Source: an uncultured Cryptobacterium sp.
Lineage (GTDB): Bacteria > Actinomycetota > Coriobacteriia > Coriobacteriales > Eggerthellaceae
Direction: 5' to 3'
DNA length: 12,900 nucleotides
Assembly (NCBI GenBank): GCA_900554685.1
Contig: USIG01000034.1
Coordinates: 1 to 12,900 of the forward strand
In this document: in pieces, positions 1 to 6,144 of the stretch
How positions within the stretch are numbered: position 1 is the stretch's first letter
Layout of the letters: each line of letters starts with the position of its first letter
Program-made: the position numbers and the translations under genes
Notes under the pieces: generated by a model
Seen by the model: only the letters and a program-made list of their open reading frames with translations
Databases searched by the model: none
Told to the model about the DNA's origin: nothing

Positions 1-1
1 G

Positions 2-433
2 ATTCTCTCAAGACGTGATCAAACAGTGCCTCCTGATGTCTTACAATGGCTTGCTAAGCTTCGCCGTGCTCAGATTCCCGCCTGTCTTCTTTCTAATAAT
101 TTTCATGCCCATGTATTTGATTTAGCAGAAGAGCTTGATCTTCCTCTGGTAGCAAAGGCCCTAAAGCCTCTTCCTCAGGGGTTTTTGCTTGCTTGTCACA
201 AGCTTGGCGTGCCAAGGAAACAAACCGTTATGATAGGCGACCAACTCTCAACTGATATCGTGGGTGCTCATTTAGTGGGTATGAAAGGCTATCTTGTGTG
301 TCCGCTCGTGGAAGAAGATTTGAAGCATACCGTTTTTGTTCGTAACATTGAACGTATAGTTATTGCTGACCAGGAACCTGAGGGGGCTCAAGCGTGCGAA
401 ACCTCACCTTTATCGCAACGCAGGACGTTATAA
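2..433 (+). CDS. YqeG family HAD-IIIA phosphatase, 5' end cut by the window
   Basis: Probable hydrolase of the haloacid dehalogenase superfamily, YqeG type; the physiological substrate is not settled. The reading frame is open from base 2, before the GTG at 26, so I treat the gene as truncated by the window edge rather than starting there. About 143 residues remain, against roughly 170 usual for the family. Motif I (the DxDNT loop with the nucleophile) would lie just upstream and is not visible. Motif II is the Ser of LLSNN, motif III is probably the Lys of AKALKPL, and motif IV is MIGDQLSTD, the family's typical GDQxxTD acidic loop. The last 40 bases overlap the next gene in another frame, implying translational coupling. 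In Bacillus subtilis yqeG lies close to aroE, which fits the neighbour here. Family assignment is firm; function is not. Confidence 0.85.
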   Translation: MLSRRDQTVPPDVLQWLAKLRRAQIPACLLSNNFHAHVFDLAEELDLPLVAKALKPLPQGFLLACHKLGVPRKQTVMIGDQLSTDIVGAHLVGMKGYLVCPLVEEDLKHTVFVRNIERIVIADQEPEGAQACETSPLSQRRTL

Positions 434-1233
434 ACCAGGCAACACGTTTTAGGCGTGCTTTTATGGATAAAACTGCGGTTTGGAGCGTGCTTATCAAACG
501 CTGTGATTCCAAGCAAGAAGCACAAGCGGCTCTTGAAAATAAAGATCACGCCTTTGTGGTGGCACCTGCTTTTCGTTCCTTATTGTTTGAAACGGCAACG
601 GCGAAAGGTGCTTCTTCCAAATTGAGCTGTGGCGCTGATGTTCGCTATCGAGGTGGCTCAAACACTATTACCTTGTCTCAGTTAGCACGCTCTGTCGTTG
701 ATTGTCTTGAAGAAACTTTCATTCCTCTTTACGGTGCCAAGGTGGTTATTTTTGGATCGGGTAGTGCTGCGCTGGATATGGCTTATGAATGCGCGCGGGC
801 AGGGGTGGATCAGATAACAATTCTGGATGATGATAAAAACCGAGCCCAAGCTAATCTCGATGCATTCTTGGAAGCTTTTGCAAAAAACCGTATGGCAATT
901 CTTGATACCGAACAGGCACGAACGGGCCACCTGAGTGCAACTAAGGCCTACGAGCATACCAACTTTTCTTATGGCTCTTTAAGAGCACTTGGCGCAGTTA
1001 AGCAGGCTGATATCTGCATTTCCTTTCTTCCAGAAAGCAAAGCGTTGCCTGATTATTCAGATGTTTTACGCTCTGCGCAAATTGTATGTGATCCTTGGGG
1101 AAGAAGCACCTCCTTGCTGGAACAGGCATTCGCTTGCGGATGCGATGTGGTTTCTGCCGAGAGCATAATGGATTATTGGGGATCGGCTTGTGCTGATCTT
1201 CTTATTGAATTTGGTAATGCGGGTATAGCGTAG
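394..1233 (+). CDS. Shikimate dehydrogenase-like protein, catalytic residues apparently lost
   Basis: The 279 residues match the usual AroE length and fold order: an N-terminal substrate half, then a Rossmann half with the dinucleotide loop GSGSAA (about residues 121-126) after a beta strand VVIF. Two family landmarks survive: SNTITL, matching the AroE GAVNTI stretch, and a C-terminal segment resembling P..T.LL..A...G. The active-site motifs do not. The N-terminal SxS signature is replaced by VINQA. The NVTxPxK lysine region reads VVAPAFR (P58, R61). The NTDGxG segment with the catalytic Asp is absent. The C-terminal catalytic Gln position appears to be Trp262 in DYWG. GTG at 394 is chosen because GAGGGGG lies about 8 bases upstream and it gives a full-length protein; it overlaps yqeG by 40 bases. 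Sited before aroC-aroK-aroB, it may be a divergent dehydrogenase, a different oxidoreductase or a non-catalytic partner. Confidence 0.75.
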   Translation: MRNLTFIATQDVINQATRFRRAFMDKTAVWSVLIKRCDSKQEAQAALENKDHAFVVAPAFRSLLFETATAKGASSKLSCGADVRYRGGSNTITLSQLARSVVDCLEETFIPLYGAKVVIFGSGSAALDMAYECARAGVDQITILDDDKNRAQANLDAFLEAFAKNRMAILDTEQARTGHLSATKAYEHTNFSYGSLRALGAVKQADICISFLPESKALPDYSDVLRSAQIVCDPWGRSTSLLEQAFACGCDVVSAESIMDYWGSACADLLIEFGNAGIA

Positions 1234-1237
1234 TCTT

Positions 1238-1246
1238 TGCTACAAT
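1238..1246 (+). promoter_or_regulatory. Candidate extended -10 promoter for aroC-aroK-aroB
   Basis: TGCTACAAT matches the extended -10 pattern TGnTATAAT with one mismatch. It lies in the 54-base gap between the AroE-like gene and aroC and would start transcription near 1253, giving a leader of about 35 bases. No good -35 hexamer is visible at 16-18 bases, which is tolerable for extended -10 promoters. Pattern evidence only. Confidence 0.4.
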
Positions 1247-1287
1247 TTATTCGTTTTTAAGAACTAAAGGGTAAGGTTTATACACTC

Positions 1288-2460
1288 ATGGAATACATCA
1301 CTGCAGGAGAAAGTCACGGTCCTCAACTGAGCGCTATTGTTTCAGGGGTGCCCGCTGGTTTAGCAATTTCTGAAAATGGTATCAATGCTGATTTAGCTCG
1401 CAGGCAGTCTGGCTATGGAAGAGGCGGCCGTCAGGCAATCGAAAAAGATACCGTTCAAATTACCTCTGGTGTGCGCTTTGGGATGACCCTCGGTTCTCCC
1501 ATAACCCTAAGCGTTACCAATCGCGACTGGCAAAACTGGACCGATAGGATGGCAGTTTTTGGTGAAGCTCCTCAGGATCTTGTACGTGAGGTAACTCCGC
1601 GTCCTGGCCATGCTGATTTGCTGGGAGTATTAAAAAATGACTTTGACGATTGCCGCAACGTGCTCGAGCGTTCTAGTGCTCGCGAGACTACTATGCGTGT
1701 TGCTGCTGCAGGTATTGCGCGAGAATTTCTTGCTGAAGTTGGCGTAGAAATTTATTCGTATGTAACTTCTATCGGAAGTGCTTCTATGCAGGAACGCGAT
1801 CCTATGAATGATGCGCTCTATTACAGTCCTCTTGATATTGAAATGAGCGAAGTTCGTTGTCCTGATGAGGCAGCATCGCAACGTATGATGGATGCAATTG
1901 ATGCAGCCAAGGAAAAGGGCGATTCGCTGGGAGGCACGTATCGAATTGTTGTTACAGGGTTGTTGCCTACCTTAGGTGGCTATGAAACACCTTCGAAACG
2001 TTTAACTTCTAGACTGGGCGCTGCATTGTTTTCAATTCCGGCCATGAAAGGTGTCGAATTTGGGCTGGGGTTTGAGGCAGCGCGTCGTCCTGGCAGTAAG
2101 GTGCACGATGAGATTGTGCTCGATGAAAAGAAGGGCTTTGTTCGCAAAACGAATAATGCAGGTGGTCTCGAAGGCGGTATGACTACAGGAATGCCTCTTA
2201 TTATTACTGTAGCAATGAAGCCAATTCCTACTCTGACCTTGCCGCTTAATACGATAAACCTTGATACTCTCGAAGTGGCAGAAGCCTCCAAGGAGCGCAG
2301 TGATACCTGTGCGGTTCCTGCTGCTGCGGTTGTGGGTGAATCGGAGGTTGCTCTTGTGCTTGCCAATGCCTATTTGGAGAAATTTGGAAGCGACAATATG
2401 ACCGATATTAAAGCCAATATCGCTTCTTTCAAAGAACGTATTAAAACAATGTCCCGATAG
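1288..2460 (+). CDS. aroC: Chorismate synthase
   Basis: Converts 5-enolpyruvylshikimate-3-phosphate to chorismate, the last step of the shikimate pathway, in the cytosol with reduced FMN. At 390 residues it is of usual length for the family. The N-terminus carries the GESHGP signature, followed by RRQSGYGRGGR. The central RSSARETTMRVAAG-like segment (RSSARETTMR then VAAAGIA) and the late TNNAGGLEGGMTTG and RSDTCAVPAA segments are all present and match FMN- and substrate-binding regions of the family. The ATG is preceded by GTAAGG about 11 bases upstream and the product begins exactly at the conserved N-terminus. aroK follows after 32 bases. No anomaly seen; assignment is firm. Confidence 0.97.
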   Translation: MEYITAGESHGPQLSAIVSGVPAGLAISENGINADLARRQSGYGRGGRQAIEKDTVQITSGVRFGMTLGSPITLSVTNRDWQNWTDRMAVFGEAPQDLVREVTPRPGHADLLGVLKNDFDDCRNVLERSSARETTMRVAAAGIAREFLAEVGVEIYSYVTSIGSASMQERDPMNDALYYSPLDIEMSEVRCPDEAASQRMMDAIDAAKEKGDSLGGTYRIVVTGLLPTLGGYETPSKRLTSRLGAALFSIPAMKGVEFGLGFEAARRPGSKVHDEIVLDEKKGFVRKTNNAGGLEGGMTTGMPLIITVAMKPIPTLTLPLNTINLDTLEVAEASKERSDTCAVPAAAVVGESEVALVLANAYLEKFGSDNMTDIKANIASFKERIKTMSR

Positions 2461-2492
2461 CTTATATCCCTACTACATAACAAGGAGTTCCA

Positions 2493-3056
2493 ATGACACA
2501 TCAACACGCTGGCCGTTACGTACTTAACAAGCCGGTATTCTTTATTGGTTTTATGGGAGCTGGCAAGACAAGTGTTTCTCAACAAATCGCTGTTACGTGC
2601 GGCGTTGCTTCTATCGATGCTGATGAGTATTTGGAATTTCGTGAAGATAGAATTATTGCCGATATCTTTGCTGAAGATGGCGAAGAGGCTTTCCGTGATA
2701 TTGAAACCGATGTTTTGCGCGATCTTACGCGCAGATCACCTCGTTTGATTGGTTGTGGTGGCGGTGTTGTTTCTAAGCGCCCCGAAAATGCCCAGATTAT
2801 GAAGGACGCAGGGTTTGTGGTGTATCTAAAAGTTTCCGCAGATGCTGCTGCTGCTCGTATTCCTAATACTGAATCGCGTCCTATGTTTAAAGATCTTGAT
2901 ACGGCTCGTAAAACTATTGTCGAGCGTGCTCCCCAATACGAAGCGGCTGCCGATGTAGAGATCGAGACGGAAAATCGTTCTGTTCGTGAAGTGGCAGAAG
3001 AGGTTGTTTCTGTTTTGCTTGAACGCGGCATTATGACCGATCAATCTAAGGCTTAG
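2493..3056 (+). CDS. aroK: Shikimate kinase
   Basis: Phosphorylates shikimate at the 3-hydroxyl using ATP (fifth pathway step). The 187 residues contain the P-loop GFMGAGKT (19-26), the SIDADE segment with the shikimate-binding Asp (42 or 44), EAFRDIE with the substrate Arg (68), the GCGGGVV Walker-B-like glycine run (87-93), and a lid Arg in ESRPMF. The N-terminus is about 10 residues longer than in E. coli AroK. The ATG is well supported by AAGGAG five bases upstream. It lies 32 bases after aroC and five bases before aroB, so the three genes are almost certainly cotranscribed. Assignment is firm. Confidence 0.96.
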   Translation: MTHQHAGRYVLNKPVFFIGFMGAGKTSVSQQIAVTCGVASIDADEYLEFREDRIIADIFAEDGEEAFRDIETDVLRDLTRRSPRLIGCGGGVVSKRPENAQIMKDAGFVVYLKVSADAAAARIPNTESRPMFKDLDTARKTIVERAPQYEAAADVEIETENRSVREVAEEVVSVLLERGIMTDQSKA

Positions 3057-3061
3057 TTTTT

Positions 3062-4159
3062 ATGGAGCGTATTAAGCTAAGTATTCCAGGGGAATCTTCT
3101 TACGATATTGTCTTAGGGCAAGGAATTTTACCCTTTTTGGCCGATGAGCTCGATCAGTTTGATCGTTCAACATCGCTTATGGTGATCAGTGATGTTGAGG
3201 TTGCAAAACGTTATTTGCCTACCTTGAAAAATGCCCTCGACAAGGCAGGATTTCAGGCTTCGGTTATCAAGGTTCCCTCAGGAGAGCAGGCCAAATCTCT
3301 TCAGTGTGCCGCTGAAGTGTGGCATGCTATGGCAGACTGTCAGCTTTCTCGCGATAGTGTCGTTTTGGCTCTTGGCGGGGGCGTGGTTGGTGATCTCGCA
3401 GGTTTTTGCGCTTCCACGTTTATGAGAGGTCTTCGCGTTATTCAGATTCCCACGACATTGCTTGCAATGGTGGATTCATCGGTGGGAGGAAAAACTGCCA
3501 TTAATCTTGATCTTGGTAAAAACCTGGTGGGTAGTTTTTGGCAGCCTTCATTAGTGTATGGCGACATTTCCCTTTTGCAGTCGCTTTCCCAACGGGAGTG
3601 GTCTTGTGGTTGTGGCGAAATAGTTAAATCTGCCGTTATTGATTCTTCTTCTTTTTTCACATGGCTCTCTTCACATGCACAAGAAATTCAGGAAAGAGAT
3701 CCTGATGTGGTGCAGGAGGCTATCAAGCGTTGTATCACCTTTAAAGCCTCTGTGGTCATGAAAGACAAAGACGAAACTTCAGGTATTCGTGAATGCCTTA
3801 ACTATGGTCATACCTTAGCTCATGCTATCGAAGCATATGCCGGATACGGGGTGTACTCTCATGGTCATGCGGTTGCGCAGGGTATGCGTTTTGCAGCCCG
3901 CTTATCTGCTGGTTTGGGTTTGTGCGACTTAGATTTTGTGTATCTGCAAGATGACCTTCTTGATCGTTTTTCTCTTCCAGAAATCACTCTCGATGCAACA
4001 GCGCAAGAGCTTTTGTCGTTGATGAAGGTAGATAAAAAAGTTCGTCAGGGAACTCTACGCTTTGTTCTTCCTGATGGCTTTGGCACCTGGCACGTCCAAG
4101 AGCTCTCTGATGATGTTGTGATGAGCTATTTGGAGGCTTGGCTTGCTTCGCATGCGTAA
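3062..4159 (+). CDS. aroB: 3-Dehydroquinate synthase
   Basis: Cyclises 3-deoxy-D-arabino-heptulosonate 7-phosphate to 3-dehydroquinate, the second shikimate-pathway step, using NAD+ and a divalent metal. The 365 residues hold the NAD-binding glycine run GGGVVGD (from residue 105), the IPTTLLAMVDSSVGGKT block, and probable metal ligands Glu186 in CGEIVKS, His250 in NYGHTLAHA and His267 in YSHGHAVA, assigned by analogy with characterised enzymes. KVDKK near the C-terminus is also typical. The start is five bases after the aroK stop; its ribosome site is weak (TAAGG, within the aroK end), suggesting coupling to aroK translation. It is the last gene of the aro block; aroA, aroD/aroQ and a DAHP synthase gene are not in the window. 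Confidence 0.97.
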   Translation: MERIKLSIPGESSYDIVLGQGILPFLADELDQFDRSTSLMVISDVEVAKRYLPTLKNALDKAGFQASVIKVPSGEQAKSLQCAAEVWHAMADCQLSRDSVVLALGGGVVGDLAGFCASTFMRGLRVIQIPTTLLAMVDSSVGGKTAINLDLGKNLVGSFWQPSLVYGDISLLQSLSQREWSCGCGEIVKSAVIDSSSFFTWLSSHAQEIQERDPDVVQEAIKRCITFKASVVMKDKDETSGIRECLNYGHTLAHAIEAYAGYGVYSHGHAVAQGMRFAARLSAGLGLCDLDFVYLQDDLLDRFSLPEITLDATAQELLSLMKVDKKVRQGTLRFVLPDGFGTWHVQELSDDVVMSYLEAWLASHA

Positions 4160-4303
4160 GTTTTCTTAAGGCTACCAAAACATCTTTGAGCGTTTTACTA
4201 CTCCTGGAACTGAATAGAGCATGTTTTTCTTCTTGTGCAGGTATAGGTGCAGGAGTACCTTTATAAACTGTTGAGGTAATGACCGTAAAGAAAAGAAGGA
4301 ATT

Positions 4304-5425
4304 ATGGCGTTTCAACCGTTGCGTATCGAGCGTATCCGACAGGCTATGGACAAGCAGAACCTTGATGTTCTTTATCTGCGAAATCTTTCCAATATTGCTT
4401 GGGCAACAGGATTTGAAAAGGTGTTTGATACCGAGGCTGCTCATGCGCTGATCATCACAAAGAATTCGATTGTGCTTCATAGCGATTCACGCTATGTGGA
4501 AGCGCTTGAACGTGAAGCAAAGGCAACAAACATCGTAATAGATGCTCGTCGTATGACTCATAGCGCTGTTCTTGATGAAGTGCTGCAAAAACTTGGTGCT
4601 GCTCAATCGGTGCAGGTTGGTATCGAAAACAGTTTGCTCCTTTCGGAATTTCGCAGCCTTGAAAAACTTTTCTCACGCAGGCAACTGAGCTGGGTTGAGC
4701 TTGATCGTTTTGTGGAATCGCTTCGTGAAGTTAAAGATGATGCCGAGATAGCTCTTATGAAGAAGGCGCAATCTATCACCGATGCCGCTTTCGCGCGTAT
4801 CGTTTCTTATATGAAGCCTGGCATGACCGAGCGTCAAGTCCAAATGCAGCTTGATCGTTTTATGTTTGAAGAGGGGGCTGAAGGCCTTGCCTTTGATACG
4901 ATAGTTGCGACCGGATCTCACGCTTCTTCTCCTCATGCAATTCCAGGGGACTTACCTCTTTCGGTAGGTGATGCGGTTGTAATGGATTTTGGTGCACGCT
5001 TCGGTGGGTACTGCTCCGATATGACTCGTACGGTTTTTATAGGGCAGCCTTCAGACGAGTTAAAGCATGCGTGGGAAACGCTTTGTGCGGTCAATGAATC
5101 TTGTGAAGCCATGATACATGCAGGTATTTCTGCTTGTGATATTCATAATCATGCTGAAGCTCTTTTAGCTAAGGCAGGCTTTGAGGCAATGATGGGCCAT
5201 TCGCTCGGTCATAGCGTTGGTATCGATATTCATGAAATGCCCAGTCTTTCTCCTTCAAACAGCAAGCCTCTAGAAGTTGGTAACGTGGTGACGGTTGAAC
5301 CGGGTATCTACCGTCCTGGTCGTTTTGGGATGCGTCTTGAGGATTTTGGGGTAGTAACCTTGGATGGTTTCAACGTTTTTACTCAAAGCTCGCATAAGAT
5401 GTTTATAATAGATAAGCTAAACTAA
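4304..5425 (+). CDS. M24 family Xaa-Pro aminopeptidase / prolidase-like
   Basis: Metallopeptidase expected to remove an N-terminal residue preceding proline (or split Xaa-Pro dipeptides) in the cytosol. The 373 residues show the two-part family layout: an N-terminal creatinase-like domain (about 1-130) and a pita-bread catalytic domain. All five dinuclear metal ligands can be placed: Asp228 and Asp239 in DFGARFGGYCSD, His303 in GHSLGHSVG, Glu332 in VEPGIY, and Glu346 in MRLEDFG. The ATG is supported by AGAAGGA four bases upstream. A 144-base gap separates it from aroB, so it may have its own promoter; I see no convincing -35/-10 pair there, only a TATAAA at 4262-4267 and a 7-base GTGCAGG repeat. 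It is directly upstream of efp, an arrangement also known from Bacillus. The exact substrate class (PepP or PepQ type) is uncertain. Confidence 0.93.
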   Translation: MAFQPLRIERIRQAMDKQNLDVLYLRNLSNIAWATGFEKVFDTEAAHALIITKNSIVLHSDSRYVEALEREAKATNIVIDARRMTHSAVLDEVLQKLGAAQSVQVGIENSLLLSEFRSLEKLFSRRQLSWVELDRFVESLREVKDDAEIALMKKAQSITDAAFARIVSYMKPGMTERQVQMQLDRFMFEEGAEGLAFDTIVATGSHASSPHAIPGDLPLSVGDAVVMDFGARFGGYCSDMTRTVFIGQPSDELKHAWETLCAVNESCEAMIHAGISACDIHNHAEALLAKAGFEAMMGHSLGHSVGIDIHEMPSLSPSNSKPLEVGNVVTVEPGIYRPGRFGMRLEDFGVVTLDGFNVFTQSSHKMFIIDKLN

Positions 5426-5456
5426 AATTTGGTAGATACGTTTTAAAGGAGTTAAC

Positions 5457-6017
5457 GTGGCAATTTCTACTGCAGATTTTCGTAATGGTATGTGCATTGA
5501 ATACAACGGAAAGCTTTGCACCATTGTTGAGTTTCAGCATGTAAAGCCTGGTAAAGGTGGCGCTTTTGTGCGTACAAAGCTTCGCGATATCAAGACTGGT
5601 CGCGTTGTTGATTACACCTTCAATTCCGGTACGAAGTTTGATTCCGTTCGTCTTGAAACCAAGAAGATGCAGTTCCTCTACAGCGATGGTTCTGATTTCA
5701 ACTTTATGGATATGAATACCTTTGAGCAGCTTGCTATTCCTGCTGATGTGGTAGGGGATGTTGCTAATTGGTTGAAGGAAAACGATGAGGCAACCTTGAT
5801 GTATGCAGGTGATGAGCTCATCAGCGTTGAGCCTCAGATGTTTGTCGATCTTGAGGTTACCGAAACCGAACCTGGCTTCAAGGGTGATACCGCTACCAAC
5901 ACTACCAAGCCAGCTACGTTAGAGACCGGTGTTACCATCCAGGTTCCAACGTTTGTTGAGATTGGTGATGTTTTGCAGATCGATACACGTGATGGTCGTT
6001 TCATTAAGCGTGTGTAA
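5457..6017 (+). CDS. efp: Translation elongation factor P
   Basis: Binds ribosomes stalled on consecutive prolines and promotes peptide bond formation. The 186 residues are the standard three-domain length. The domain I tip loop reads KPGKGGAF, with Lys33 at the position that is modified in many bacteria; the C-terminal signature VPTFVEIGDVLQIDTRDG is intact. The start is GTG, set by AAAGGAG five bases upstream and by the MAISTADFRNG N-terminus, which matches the family. It follows the aminopeptidase gene by 31 bases and is probably cotranscribed with it. No gene for a known EF-P-modifying enzyme (EpmA/EpmB or EarP) is in the window. The loop is PGKGG rather than the PGKGP form described for actinobacterial EF-P that works unmodified. 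Assignment is firm. Confidence 0.97.
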   Translation: MAISTADFRNGMCIEYNGKLCTIVEFQHVKPGKGGAFVRTKLRDIKTGRVVDYTFNSGTKFDSVRLETKKMQFLYSDGSDFNFMDMNTFEQLAIPADVVGDVANWLKENDEATLMYAGDELISVEPQMFVDLEVTETEPGFKGDTATNTTKPATLETGVTIQVPTFVEIGDVLQIDTRDGRFIKRV

Positions 6018-6043
6018 ATACTTTGCCAATAGCATCGTAAAAT

Positions 6044-6061
6044 GGGGTGCGTTTGCACCCC
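6044..6061 (+). terminator. GC-rich hairpin downstream of efp, probable terminator
   Basis: A perfect 7-base stem GGGGTGC/GCACCCC with loop GTTT starts 27 bases after the efp stop. The following bases (TATGTTCTATACTT) are only moderately T-rich, so intrinsic termination may be partial. Position and stem strength support a transcript end before the biotin-enzyme operon. Confidence 0.55.
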
Positions 6062-6124
6062 TATGTTCTATACTTAACGTTTATCACTTATGTATACCAA
6101 ACCAGTAAATACGTTACTGAGCTA

Positions 6125-6144
6125 AAGGAGGTGCGAAACACTTG
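6125..6144 (+). promoter_or_regulatory. Strong ribosome binding site deciding a TTG start
   Basis: AAGGAGGTG (6125-6133) is a near-perfect anti-16S match and sits 8 bases before TTG at 6142. The TTG gives the N-terminus MGKLQIMDTTIRDG. An in-frame ATG at 6160 would be too far from this site, and the GTG at 6131 is out of frame, so TTG is the best start. Confidence 0.75.

Noticed and set aside
26..28. GTG at 26 as the start of the YqeG-family gene
   Set aside because: The frame stays open to the window edge and the product from here would lack HAD motif I. The upstream codons (ILSRRDQT) fit the stretch after that motif, so the gene is simply truncated.
2545..2748. Second + strand open frame inside aroK, considered as an overlapping gene
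   Set aside because: It is an out-of-frame shadow of shikimate kinase with no start signal and no recognisable features.
4221..4274. Tiny open frame (17 codons) in the aroB-aminopeptidase gap, considered as a leader peptide
   Set aside because: No ribosome site ahead of it, no run of regulatory codons matching the downstream gene, and no attenuator hairpin pair visible.
6069..6074. TATACT as a -10 element for the carboxyltransferase-accC operon
   Set aside because: Good hexamer, but the correct -35 position falls inside the efp terminator hairpin and has no match; no TGn extension. Not strong enough to list as a promoter.
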